Source of the DNA: Acidimicrobiia bacterium
Lineage (GTDB): Bacteria > Actinomycetota > Acidimicrobiia > Spongiisociales > ZC4RG35
Assembly: GCA_026002975.1 (NCBI GenBank)
Contig: BPGJ01000013.1
Span: forward strand, 1-64,000
Direction of reading: 5' to 3'
Length of the DNA stretch: 64,000 nucleotides
Positions 31,978 to 41,282 of the stretch are shown here, piece after piece. The notes beneath the pieces are model-generated. The model was not told the DNA's origin. It saw nothing but the letters and a program-made list of their open reading frames with translations, and searched no databases. The stretch's first letter is position 1. Every line of letters starts with the position of its first letter. The position numbers and the translations under genes are program-made.

Positions 31978-33227
31978 GCTGATCGACGCCTACGATCGGG
32001 CGGTCGCCTCCCTGACCGATGTGGCCCCGGAAGAGCTGATCGAGGACGCTCTCCGGGTGGGGCGCTCGGTCAGGTCCCGTCGAGCTTTCCACCCGGGACC
32101 GGTGCTGGTCGGAGTTCTGGGAGGAACCGGGTCGGGCAAGTCGAGCCTGGTCAACGCCCTGGTCGGACGGGCGGTCGCGCCGGTGGGTCCTCGACGTCCC
32201 ACCACCACCGAGCCGCTGGCCGTGGTTCCGGAAGGGTCGGCGCTCGGGCGCCTCCTCGACGAGTTGGGGGTGACCCGCCAGGTCGAGGACCCGCACCTGG
32301 ATGTCGGTCTCGTCGACCTGCCCGACGTCGACTCGATCCAACGTTCCCATCGGGAGCTGGTCGAGCGGCTGGCGCCCCACCTCGATCGGCTCGTCTGGGT
32401 GGTCGACCCCGAGAAGTACAAGGACGAAGCGGTCTGGGTCCTCCTCCGGCGGTTCGCCCACATCCCGTCGATCACGGTCCTCAACCAGACGGATCGGCTC
32501 GGGGAGCAGGAGCTGCAGACGCTGCTGGGCGACCTGACCGCGGCCCTGGAGTCCGAGGGCATCGAAACAGAGGTGTTGCCGGTGGCGGCCGACCCGGCAT
32601 TCGGCCCTCCCATCGGCGTCGAGAGGCTGTCGACCCTGGTGGCCTCGTGGGTGGAGGAGAGAGAAGCCGTCGTGGCCAAACTGGTCGACGACCTCGACCG
32701 GGCTCTCGGCAGGGTGGTGGAGGAGGTTCCTCTCGGGCCGACCGATTTCGAGGACCGCTGGAGGAGCCTCCTGGCGGCGGTGACGGAAGGGTCACCACCG
32801 CTCCCCACCGTCGCCCAGCTGGTGGAGGACATCGCTCCCCTGGTAGACCCGAAGACCGCAGACCGGATGTGGGAGGTGGTGGAGACGATGCAAGGCTATC
32901 CGGGGGTGCCTCCAACCCGCCCGGACCCTTCCCGGGTTGGGGCAGCCACCTTGGCCGGCGCTCTGCTGGGTGGCAGCCTGATCCCGGTCGCCGGCTGGTG
33001 GGCAGCCGCGGCCGGCGGTGTGGCGCTGGCCGCCGGAGGGATCGCCGGCCTCCTGTTGGTTCGTCGCCGGAGGGAACGGGCGGCTGAGAGCGCCTCCCTG
33101 GCGAGACGTCTGGACCGCGAGGTGGGTCGAGCCCTCCGTTCGATCCTCCGGGAAAGAGCCCGGGCTGCGGCCGCCTACGGCGAGTTCAGGATGCGGGTCT
33201 CCGGGATGCGAGGCGATAAGGTGCTAG
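31961..33227 (+). CDS. Dynamin-like GTPase with C-terminal TM hairpin (in this sequence in-frame with MscS; 3' boundary inferred)
   Basis: VLVGVLGGTGSGKSSLVNALVGRAVAPVGPRRPTTTEP...LVDLPDVDSI...ITVLNQTDRLG...VGAATLAGALLGGSLIPVAGWWAAAAGGVALAAGGIAGLLLV. Confidence 0.8.
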
Positions 33228-33235
33228 GGACGTCC

Positions 33236-34096
33236 ATGATCGAAGAGTTCATCGCTGCGAACTCCGCCCGGATCGTCCAGACCCTCCTCGTCGTCGGGGT
33301 CCTCTGGCTCGGATACCTGGCGGTGGCACGGTTCGGACACCGCCTGGTGCTGCGGGTCACGTCGATCGCGGGGGAGGAGACCACCCGGGGTGAGACCCTG
33401 TGGGCGATGCTGCGTCGCATCCTCATCGTGGTTCTCCTCGTGACCCTGGTGCTGATGGTTCTGTCGGTGTGGGGGGTCTCCACCGCTCCGCTGATCGCGG
33501 TCGGGTCTGCGGTGGGGGTGGCTCTGGGATTCGGTGCGCAGAGCCTGGTCAAGGACGTCATCGCGGGTTTCTTCATCCTGGCCGAAGACCAGTACCGGAT
33601 CGGCGACGTGGTCAGGATCGGGGGGGTTGCGGGAGTGGTCGAGGACATTCGGCCACGGGTGACGGTGCTCAGGGACCTCGACGGGAACGTCCACTATGTA
33701 CCCAACGGCCACATCGACGTCGCCTCCAACCTCACCCAGCTGTACGCCCAGGTGGTCATCGACGTGGGGGTGGCATACAAAGAGGACGTCGATCAGGCGC
33801 TAGCGGTGTTGGCCGACGAGCTGGCCGGGTTGGCTTCCGATCCCGAATGGGCCGAGCTGATCATCGAGGCTCCCGAGGTGCTGGGGGTGGATCAGCTCGC
33901 CGATTCGGCGGTGGTCCTCAGGGCGGTGATCAAGGTGCGGGCCGGCGACCGGTGGAGGGTGAAGAGGGAGGCGCTGCGGAGGGTCAAGAAGCGGTTCGAC
34001 GCAGAGGGAATCGAGATCCCGTTCCCGCACCTGACCGTCTACCGGGGAGACGCGGGAACGGCCGGTACCACCACGGGGAGGGACGAGGGACGGTAG
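33236..34096 (+). CDS. MscS family mechanosensitive ion channel
   Basis: MIEEFIAANSARIVQTLLVVGVLWLGYL...VGSAVGVALGFGAQSLVKDVIAGFFILAEDQYRIGDVVRIGGVAGVVEDI...VPNGHI. Confidence 0.93.
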   Translation: MIEEFIAANSARIVQTLLVVGVLWLGYLAVARFGHRLVLRVTSIAGEETTRGETLWAMLRRILIVVLLVTLVLMVLSVWGVSTAPLIAVGSAVGVALGFGAQSLVKDVIAGFFILAEDQYRIGDVVRIGGVAGVVEDIRPRVTVLRDLDGNVHYVPNGHIDVASNLTQLYAQVVIDVGVAYKEDVDQALAVLADELAGLASDPEWAELIIEAPEVLGVDQLADSAVVLRAVIKVRAGDRWRVKREALRRVKKRFDAEGIEIPFPHLTVYRGDAGTAGTTTGRDEGR

Positions 34097-34974
34097 GCGG
34101 CGTCGAGCCGGGTCGCCTCGCCCAGGATCTCTCCGTCGGCCTGGACCGGAGTGGGTCGGGGGGCCTCGAAGCTCAACGATTCCACTCCTCGGACCACCTC
34201 GAAACCGGGCAGGCGTTCGAACCCGCCACCGAAGGCCGCTCGGGCCACCCCGAAGATCCGTCTCAGAGGCAGACGCGACACGACAAGAACCGTCATCGGA
34301 TCAGGAGCGACACGATCGATCTTGATGGGAACCCGACCGAAGAAGGTGTAGACGGGATGGATCTGCGCCATGAAACCGACCGCAGCCAGGGCACGGCCCG
34401 CCACCTGCACGGTGGCGCGGGGTCGGCGTCTGCGAAGGTCGCTCCACACGGTGGCAGCCGCCGTGCGGGCGTAGTGGAGCCCCCCGAACCGGTACTTGCG
34501 ATAGGGCTCCGTCTCGGCCCGCTCGACGACCAGGGCGTCGGCTCCGGCACCCAGGGCGAACAGCGCATGGCGCACCGCGGTGCCCCGCTCGGTTCGCATC
34601 TGCACTTCGAGGGAGGGCACCATGTTCACCTGGTTGGTCTCGACCAGCAGCCTGGAGGCCTGTGCGGGACGCCGGGGGATGCCCAGCAGGCGGGCCAGCA
34701 CGTTGGTCGTCCCGACCGGCACGATTCCCAGAGGCACGGTCGAAGAGACCAGGCCCTGGGCTACGTGATGGACCACCCCGTCTCCTCCCATCGCCACCAC
34801 CAGTCCGGCGCCGCCCATGACCGCCTCGGTGGCGGCAGCCTGGGCCTCGACCGGACTGGTGGGCCATCGGGTCTCGACCCGATAACGGGAGGACAGAATC
34901 CCCACCACCTTTCGATGCATCCCACCGGTGAACTGGGATGCCGCCGGATTGGCTACGAGAACCGCCACCTCCAC
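34039..34974 (-). CDS. Diacylglycerol kinase family lipid kinase
   Basis: GTG start: VEVAVLVANPAAS...VVAMGGDGVVHHVAQGL...LGIVPVGTTNVLARLLGIPR. Confidence 0.92.
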   Translation of the reverse strand: MEVAVLVANPAASQFTGGMHRKVVGILSSRYRVETRWPTSPVEAQAAATEAVMGGAGLVVAMGGDGVVHHVAQGLVSSTVPLGIVPVGTTNVLARLLGIPRRPAQASRLLVETNQVNMVPSLEVQMRTERGTAVRHALFALGAGADALVVERAETEPYRKYRFGGLHYARTAAATVWSDLRRRRPRATVQVAGRALAAVGFMAQIHPVYTFFGRVPIKIDRVAPDPMTVLVVSRLPLRRIFGVARAAFGGGFERLPGFEVVRGVESLSFEAPRPTPVQADGEILGEATRLDAAYRPSSLPVVVPAVPASPR

Positions 34975-34981
34975 CCGCAGG

Positions 34982-34991
34982 AGGCTAGCTT
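34982..34991. promoter_or_regulatory. Overlapping divergent -10 elements (TAGCCT - strand, TAGCTT + strand)
   Basis: aggctagctt; 7 nt from GTG 34974 (-) and 8 nt from GTG 35000 (+). Confidence 0.5.
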
Positions 34992-34999
34992 GAGGGCCC

Positions 35000-35974
35000 G
35001 TGACGGCTGGTGACCCCGACAACGGAGCGCCCCGGCGAGAGGTCCTGAGGGACGACAACACCCCGTTGTTCTCCCTTCCCGCCGGCGAAGGGTCGGGAGC
35101 CATGCTCGCCGCCGCAGCGGGAGACGTCGCCGGCGGAGCCGATCCGAGGGCCTATTCCTGGGTCACCCAAACCGCGACGGTCGTCGCCTACCACCTGCTC
35201 GAGAACGACGGGGTCGACCCGGAGGCGCTGGTGGAGGAGTGGCAGCTCGTCGACCACACCGAGTCGGGGATCCGCTGTTACCGGGCCGAGTCGAAGGACT
35301 TCCGACGGTTCCTCGACTCGGGCAGGCCGGTGGACACCCCGTCCTCGGAGCCCGCCTCTCGGATCGGTCCGGTCGGGGTGTGGTTCCGCAGACGGCCCGA
35401 CCGGCTGGTGGAGGCCGCCATCGAACTGACTCGGATCACCCACTCGGATCCTTCCACCATCGTGGTGACCGCCGCCACCGCCGGCGCGGTCGCGGCGGCT
35501 TGCTTCGCCCAGATCGGACGGGATCTCGTCTACGCGGCCGTGGAGACCGGTCGCCAGGCCCTGCAGGCCCTGGGCGACTCCCAGCCGGCGGAGGGATGGT
35601 TGGATCTGCTCGAGGAGGCGGCGGGGCTGGTGCTGGAGCCGCCCCGGGAGACGATCGTACGGGTCGGCGGGCCGGAGGGCCCGGTGGGTCTCAGGGGTGC
35701 CCTCGCCGGGATCGTCCTCGCCTCCGCCCCGCTGGTCGAACCGGTGAAGGCGATCGAAGCCGGCGCGATGGCGGGAGGTTCCGAGGTGGGAGCCGTGGTG
35801 GGCTCGATAGTCGGTGCCCGGGTGGGGCTCAGACGTTGGCCTTGGCCCGTCGCCAACGACACCTGGTTCGCCGAGATCGGGCGCCGGATGGTGGACGGGT
35901 CACGGGAGACCCGGGACCTGCCGATTCCCTTCGCGGTCGAGGAACGGATGACGGTGGAGCTCAACCGCCGTTAG
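35000..35974 (+). CDS. ADP-ribosylglycohydrolase (DraG)-fold protein, metal-binding motifs apparently degenerate
   Basis: GSGAMLAAAAGDVAGGADPRAYSWVTQTATV...SRIGPVGVWFRRRPDRLVEAAIELTRITHSDPSTIVVTAATAGAVAAACF...AGGSEVGAVVGSIVGARVGLRRWP. Confidence 0.72.
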   Translation: MTAGDPDNGAPRREVLRDDNTPLFSLPAGEGSGAMLAAAAGDVAGGADPRAYSWVTQTATVVAYHLLENDGVDPEALVEEWQLVDHTESGIRCYRAESKDFRRFLDSGRPVDTPSSEPASRIGPVGVWFRRRPDRLVEAAIELTRITHSDPSTIVVTAATAGAVAAACFAQIGRDLVYAAVETGRQALQALGDSQPAEGWLDLLEEAAGLVLEPPRETIVRVGGPEGPVGLRGALAGIVLASAPLVEPVKAIEAGAMAGGSEVGAVVGSIVGARVGLRRWPWPVANDTWFAEIGRRMVDGSRETRDLPIPFAVEERMTVELNRR

Positions 35975-37187
35975 CGGTCGCGATCCGTTCCACGGTGCCG
36001 ATCACCCACCATCCGGCAGCCACCAGAAGGCCCAGCGTTCCCAGGGCTGTCGGCCTGCCCCAGCCGAGCAGGTCGACGACGGCCGCCCACACCAGGGGGC
36101 CGGTCACGGTGGCGAACCGTCCCACCGTGGCGTACAGACCGTAGAACTCCCCCAGCCGTTCCGGTGGTGACAGCTCGACCATCATCACCCGGTCCGACGT
36201 CCAGGTCGCCCCCAGGGCGAAACCCCCCATCGGGCCGATCGCCCAGGCCAACAGCTCGACGTCGAGCCAGGCTGCAGCCACCCCGAAACCTATCGCCACG
36301 ATCCACATGACCAGGGCGGCGCGAAGGACGGTGGAAGCCCCGAACCGGGTGACCAGGCGTCCGCCGCCGACACCGCCCAACACGGCTCCCCCGATCGCCA
36401 TCGCGAGCAGATCGGCCGAGCTCCTCCGGTCGAAACCCAGCTCCTCCAAGGCGTAGATGGCGAGGAATCCTCCGATCAGGGTGTTGATCGCGTCGGTGTA
36501 GAGCAACCTGCCCAGCAGGAACCGGAACACCGGTGGGTGGGACCGGGCCCGCCGCCAGGAACGGACCAGATCCACCAGGACCGACCCGAGTCGGGGTGGG
36601 GGTCCCGAGGGCCGGGGCCGGGGCCGCTCTTCGATCCACAGGAAGGCGGGGAGGCTGAACAGCAGGAAGGCGGCGGCGAGGGTGCGGAAGGTGGCGGTGT
36701 GGGTCCATCCCGCGACATCGAGGGTGACCCATCCGATCCCAACCCCCAGGAACGAACCCAGGTACCCGACCCCCACCCCCCAGCCCGATACCCGACCGCG
36801 GGTGTGAGGGGTGCTGACGTCTCCCAGCAGGGCGTCGTACACCACCGAGCCGATGTTGACCGCGGCCACCGCCGCCCCGAGGAGGAGGAAGGTCAGCCAG
36901 GTGGGTCCGGCCGCCAGCCAGGCGGTAGCGGCGACCGCCACCAGGGTGGTGAACATCAAGGTGGGCAGACGGCGACCCGAGTGGTCCGTCCGCGCCCCCA
37001 CCCAGGGGGCGGCCACGATGACGACGGCTCCGGCGAACGCCTGGGTGACGGCCAGGGCGGTGTCGGGCAGGCCTTGGCGGGTCATCCAGTCGGGTAGGTA
37101 GAGGCCGACCACCCCGAGCGCGAACACGGTGTTGGCCAGGTCGTAGATCACCCACGAGACCACCGACCGCCTGGCGGGTGGTTGCAA
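35961..37187 (-). CDS. MFS transporter (UMF1/Atg22-like)
   Basis: SVVSWVIYDLANTVFALGVVGLYLPDWMTRQ...APWVGARTDHSGRR; multi-TM. Confidence 0.88.
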   Translation of the reverse strand: MQPPARRSVVSWVIYDLANTVFALGVVGLYLPDWMTRQGLPDTALAVTQAFAGAVVIVAAPWVGARTDHSGRRLPTLMFTTLVAVAATAWLAAGPTWLTFLLLGAAVAAVNIGSVVYDALLGDVSTPHTRGRVSGWGVGVGYLGSFLGVGIGWVTLDVAGWTHTATFRTLAAAFLLFSLPAFLWIEERPRPRPSGPPPRLGSVLVDLVRSWRRARSHPPVFRFLLGRLLYTDAINTLIGGFLAIYALEELGFDRRSSADLLAMAIGGAVLGGVGGGRLVTRFGASTVLRAALVMWIVAIGFGVAAAWLDVELLAWAIGPMGGFALGATWTSDRVMMVELSPPERLGEFYGLYATVGRFATVTGPLVWAAVVDLLGWGRPTALGTLGLLVAAGWWVIGTVERIATANGG

Positions 37188-37188
37188 C

Positions 37189-38262
37189 TCAGAAGGTGAC
37201 GGCGACGCTGATCAGCTCCTCGTGTCCCAGCATCCCCGCGGTGGCCTGGATCGCCCGGTTGGCTTCGTCGAGCGGGAACTGGTGGCTCACCAGGTCGTCC
37301 AGCCGAGGGTCGCATTCGAGCTGCCTGCACGCCCAGTCGTACGCCTCCGACGTGGCTCCCAGAGCGCCGATGACGCTGAGCTGTTTGCCGACGATGACGT
37401 CGCTCCAGAACTGGAGGAGGGGACGGCCCCCCTTGGTCGAGGCGAGGATCACCCGGCCTCCCGGTCGCACCAGGTCGAGAGCGGTATGTATGGCCTCCGG
37501 GTCGTCGGAGGTTACGTCGACCACGACGTCGGGCCGGCGGCCGAGCTCGTCGGCCACCTCCCGGCCAACGTCACGGGTGGTCACGTCGACGGTCAGATGG
37601 GCGCCCAGACGAGCCGCCAGGTCGAGCCGATCCCGATCCACGTCGAGGCCCGTGATGCCGATCCAGCCGGCGCCGGCCGCTTGAGCCGCCAGCAGGCAGG
37701 CGAGGCCCCGTGGGCCGGGTCCGAGGATGAGTACCGACTCGCCCGGCTGGAGTTTGGGAAGCTGGACAGCCCAGGTGTATCCGCTGGCCAGAGGATGGAC
37801 GAAGGTGGCCACCTCGGCGGGGACGTCGTCGGTTACCGGATGGAGGCGAGCACGGGGATCGATGTAGAGGAGCTCGGCGAGCCCTCCCCACAGTCCTGGT
37901 GGCTCCGTCGAGGGCAAGGCTCCATAGGCGTTGAAGGGACGGCGGAGGGTGCAAGTGTGGAGGCGGGAACGGCACGAGCTGCACCGGCCACACCGGATGA
38001 CCGGTTCGACCACCACCCTGGTTCCCACCTCGTAAGGCAACGACAGGTCGGCCAGGTCGGCGACCCGGCCCACTACCTGCTGGCCCGGGATGAGGGGATA
38101 CACCAGGTCGGGGCGGTCTCCTCGCCACGCCTGGACCTCGGCGCCGGACAGCCCCGTGGCCTCCACCGCCAGCCAGCCGCCGGAGGTGACCGACCGGGCC
38201 GGAAGAGTGGTGGCCGATAGTCGGCGGGGCTCCACCAGGACCATCGCCTTGACGTCCTTCAC
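37189..38262 (-). CDS. Zinc-dependent alcohol dehydrogenase family (MDR) protein
   Basis: KAMVLVEPRRLS...PGQQVVGRV...VEPVIRCGRCSSCRSRLHTC...VLILGPGPRGLACLLAAQAAGAG; GTG start 38262. Confidence 0.88.
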   Translation of the reverse strand: MKDVKAMVLVEPRRLSATTLPARSVTSGGWLAVEATGLSGAEVQAWRGDRPDLVYPLIPGQQVVGRVADLADLSLPYEVGTRVVVEPVIRCGRCSSCRSRLHTCTLRRPFNAYGALPSTEPPGLWGGLAELLYIDPRARLHPVTDDVPAEVATFVHPLASGYTWAVQLPKLQPGESVLILGPGPRGLACLLAAQAAGAGWIGITGLDVDRDRLDLAARLGAHLTVDVTTRDVGREVADELGRRPDVVVDVTSDDPEAIHTALDLVRPGGRVILASTKGGRPLLQFWSDVIVGKQLSVIGALGATSEAYDWACRQLECDPRLDDLVSHQFPLDEANRAIQATAGMLGHEELISVAVTF

Positions 38263-39434
38263 GACGACACCCTTCCCGCCAGGCGTTTCAGCCCCCGGTC
38301 CAGATCCTCGTCCGACAGCGCGTAGGAAAGTCGCACATGACCCGGCGCGCCGAAAGCCTCGCCCGGTACGACCGCCACCTCGGCTTCCTCCAGGAGCCAG
38401 GAAGCGAACTCGATGGTCGAGTCCAGGCCGAGGCGGCCGACCACCGCCCCGACGTCGGGGAAGCAGTAGAAGGCACCCTGAGGTTCCTCCACCTGGAAAC
38501 CGTCGATGTCCCGGAGCAGCTCGACCATGCGTCGGCGGCGCCGGTCGAACGCCTCCCTCATCGACCAGACCGGCTCCATCGGCCCGGTCAGGGCCGCCAA
38601 GGCAGCCCTCTGCGAGACGTTGGCCACGTTGGACGTCGCGTGCGACTGCAGGTTGGCGGCGGCCGACACCACGTCGGCCGGCCCGATCAGCCATCCCACC
38701 CTCCAACCGGTCATGGCATAGGTCTTCGCCACTCCGTTCACCATCACCCAACGATCCTCCAGTTCGGGGGAGACCGCGGGCATGGAGGTGAACACCGCAT
38801 CCCCGTAGACCAGGTGTTGGTAGATGTCGTCGGTCAGCACCCAGAGGCCACGTTCACCCGCCCAGCGTCCCAACTCCCGGGTCTCTTCGGGTGTGTACAC
38901 CACCCCGGTCGGGTTCGAGGGCGAGACGAACACCAACACCTTGGTCCGCGGGGTCAGGTGGCGTTCGAGCCGTTCCACGGTGACCTTGAGTCCGGTGTCC
39001 GGAGGGACCGGCACCGGGACACCGCCCCAGATGCGGACCGCCTCGGGATAGGTGACCCAGTAGGGCACCGGGATCAGGACTTCGTCCCCCGGGTCCACCA
39101 GAGCACCCAGGGCCTGGAACACGGCCTGCTTTCCGCCGTTGGTTATCAGCACCTGTTGCGGGTCGACGGCCAGCCCGGTGTCCCTCGAAGTGACCTGGGC
39201 CACCGCCTCCCGCAACTCGGGGAGCCCCGAGTTGGCGGTGTATTTGTGGTTGCGAGGATCCCGCGCCGCCGCCGTGGCGGCTTCGACCACGTGGTCGGGT
39301 GTCGGGAAGTCGGGTTCGCCGGCTCCGAACGAGATGACGTCGCGGCCTTCCTCTCTCATCCGCCGGGCACGGTCGGACACCGCCATGGTGGCCGACTTGC
39401 CGATGGTGGAGAGGCGCTCAGATACCCGGCTCAT
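38259..39434 (-). CDS. Aspartate aminotransferase-like class I/II PLP enzyme
   Basis: ISFGAGEPDFPTPDHVVEAA...SNPTGVVYTPEE...GVAKTYAMTGWRVGWLIGP. Confidence 0.94.
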   Translation of the reverse strand: MSRVSERLSTIGKSATMAVSDRARRMREEGRDVISFGAGEPDFPTPDHVVEAATAAARDPRNHKYTANSGLPELREAVAQVTSRDTGLAVDPQQVLITNGGKQAVFQALGALVDPGDEVLIPVPYWVTYPEAVRIWGGVPVPVPPDTGLKVTVERLERHLTPRTKVLVFVSPSNPTGVVYTPEETRELGRWAGERGLWVLTDDIYQHLVYGDAVFTSMPAVSPELEDRWVMVNGVAKTYAMTGWRVGWLIGPADVVSAAANLQSHATSNVANVSQRAALAALTGPMEPVWSMREAFDRRRRRMVELLRDIDGFQVEEPQGAFYCFPDVGAVVGRLGLDSTIEFASWLLEEAEVAVVPGEAFGAPGHVRLSYALSDEDLDRGLKRLAGRVSS

Positions 39435-39442
39435 GGCGGCCC

Positions 39443-39448
39443 ACGATA
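39443..39448 (-). promoter_or_regulatory. Putative leaderless -10 (TATCGT) of aminotransferase
   Basis: 8 nt from ATG 39434 on - strand. Confidence 0.45.
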
Positions 39449-39467
39449 GTGGGGCCGCCGACCGCCC

Positions 39468-39893
39468 TCAGCGGGCCTCGGACTCGCCGGTGGCGTCCTC
39501 CACCTTGCTCGCGACCTCCTCCGCCGCGGCTTCCGCCGTCTCGGCGGCCTGGGAAGCCTTCTCCTCGACGGTGGAGGCCAACTCGCTCATCCGGTCTCCC
39601 GTCTTCTCGCCGACCGTACCCACCTTCTCTTTGGCTTCTTCGGCGATCTCCTTGGCTTTCTCCTTGGCCTTCTCCAAGGCGGGGCCGGCCTTCTCTTTGG
39701 CTTCTTCGGCGATCTCCTTGGCTTTCTCCTTGGCCTTCTCCAAGGTGGGGCCGGCCTTCTCTTTGGCTTCTTCGGCGATCTCCTTGGCTTTCTCCTTGGC
39801 CTTCTCCAAGGTGGGGCCGGCCTTCTCGGTGAGCTCGGACGCCTCTTCCTTCGCCTTACCGAACCAACGCTTCAAAGTGTCGATGAACGCCAT
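39468..39893 (-). CDS. LEA/apolipoprotein-like amphipathic helical repeat protein
   Basis: Three 22-aa copies of (K)AGPTLEKAKEKAKEIAEEAKE in a charged Ala/Lys/Glu-rich 141-aa protein. Confidence 0.8.
   Translation of the reverse strand: MAFIDTLKRWFGKAKEEASELTEKAGPTLEKAKEKAKEIAEEAKEKAGPTLEKAKEKAKEIAEEAKEKAGPALEKAKEKAKEIAEEAKEKVGTVGEKTGDRMSELASTVEEKASQAAETAEAAAEEVASKVEDATGESEAR
39625..39822. repeat. 3 x 66-bp near-perfect in-frame tandem repeat
   Basis: ttctctttggcttcttcggcgatctccttggctttctccttggccttctccaagg(c/t)ggggccggcc starting at 39625, 39691, 39757. Confidence 0.95.
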
Positions 39894-39914
39894 ACTGTCT
39901 CCTTTCCTCCGGTG

Positions 39915-41282
39915 TCATTGTATGGAACCGGCTCGGGTGGCGGCTTTCCGGGCTGCGATGTGGATCAGATCCCACACACCGGAGAAGGGAGGGGCGTAGG
40001 CCAGGTCGGTCCAAGCCAGCTCTTGGGCCGGCATGGAGGTCCAGATCGCCACCGCGAACACGTCGATGCGTTTGCCTCCGGCTGGTCCTTCGGACACTAT
40101 CTGGGCGCCCAGCAGCCTTCCCGTGTCCCGCTCGGCGGTCGCCCTGATGGTCAGAGGAGCCGCTTCCGGCCAGTACCCGGCCGTGGTGGTTCCGGTGGCG
40201 GTGGCCGAAACCGCGGCGATCCCCGCCTCTTCGGCTTCGCTCTCCCGCACACCGGTAGACGCCACCTCGACGTCGCAGACCCGGGTGATGCTGGTGCCGA
40301 GGACCCCTGGGAAGATGGCGTCGCCCCCTCCGATGTTGATCCCGGCGACCCGGCCGGTCTTGTTGGCCACGGTTCCCAGATGCGGGTTGACGGGTCGGCG
40401 GGTGACCCGGTGGAACGTCTCGGCGCAGTCCCCGGCAGCCCACACCCCGTCGATCCGGGTGCGTTGCCTCCGGTCGACGGCGATCGCTCCCGTCTCGCCC
40501 AGAGGGATTCCGGCTTTCGCGGCCAGGTCTACCTCGGGTCGGGTTCCGAGACCCAGAACCACCACGTCGGCGGGATGGGTGGCGTCGTCGCAGCCGACGC
40601 TCTCCACTCGTTCCGACCCGTTGATGCATCTCACCTGAGTCTCCAGCACCACGTCGATACCGCGTGCCCTCATGGCGTCCACCACCTTGGCGCCCAGGTC
40701 GGGATCCAGGGTGCGCTCCAAGACGGAGGGGCCCGAGGTCAGCACCTTGGTCCGCCAGCCTCGGACGGCGAAGGCTTCTGCGACCTCCAACCCGACGTAG
40801 CCGCCGCCCACGACCACGCAGTCACCCGGGCCGGCCTCGGCCACCCGTCTCAGCGCGGCCGCGTCGTCCAGGGTCCTCAGCTCGAACACCCCCTCCAGGT
40901 CGGCGCCGGCGATGTCGGGACGTACCGCGGTGGCTCCGGTGGCGACGACCAGGTCGTCGAACCCGACCCGGAAGGTCCGCCCTTCGTCCAGGGCGTGGAC
41001 CGTCACCCTGCGCCGGTCCAGGTCGATCTCGGTGACCTCGCTTCGGACGTGGACCGCGATGTCCCGGGCGGCGAAATCCTCCGGGGTTCGAGCGACCAAG
41101 CGGGACAGCGGATCTACGTAGCCGGCCACGAAATAGGGTTCCCCGCAAGCCGAGTAGCTGACCCAGGAGGACCTCTCGAAGGCGACTATCTCGAGGCGGT
41201 CGGGTCCGAGCCGCCTCCGTGCCTGACTGGCGGCCGACATGCCGGCCGCGTCCCCGCCGACGACGACCAGGCGGCGGGTCAT
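39915..41282 (-). CDS. FAD-dependent pyridine nucleotide-disulfide oxidoreductase (CoA-disulfide reductase-like)
   Basis: RLVVVGGDAAGMSAASQARR...FERSSWVSYSACGEPYFVAGYV (SxxxC motif)...VVGGGYVGLEVAEAF...GVWAAGDCAE. Confidence 0.9.
   Translation of the reverse strand: MTRRLVVVGGDAAGMSAASQARRRLGPDRLEIVAFERSSWVSYSACGEPYFVAGYVDPLSRLVARTPEDFAARDIAVHVRSEVTEIDLDRRRVTVHALDEGRTFRVGFDDLVVATGATAVRPDIAGADLEGVFELRTLDDAAALRRVAEAGPGDCVVVGGGYVGLEVAEAFAVRGWRTKVLTSGPSVLERTLDPDLGAKVVDAMRARGIDVVLETQVRCINGSERVESVGCDDATHPADVVVLGLGTRPEVDLAAKAGIPLGETGAIAVDRRQRTRIDGVWAAGDCAETFHRVTRRPVNPHLGTVANKTGRVAGINIGGGDAIFPGVLGTSITRVCDVEVASTGVRESEAEEAGIAAVSATATGTTTAGYWPEAAPLTIRATAERDTGRLLGAQIVSEGPAGGKRIDVFAVAIWTSMPAQELAWTDLAYAPPFSGVWDLIHIAARKAATRAGSIQ

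Noticed and set aside
39625-39822. Possible CRISPR array or regulatory direct repeats
   Set aside because: Contiguous 66-bp coding tandem repeat with no spacers.
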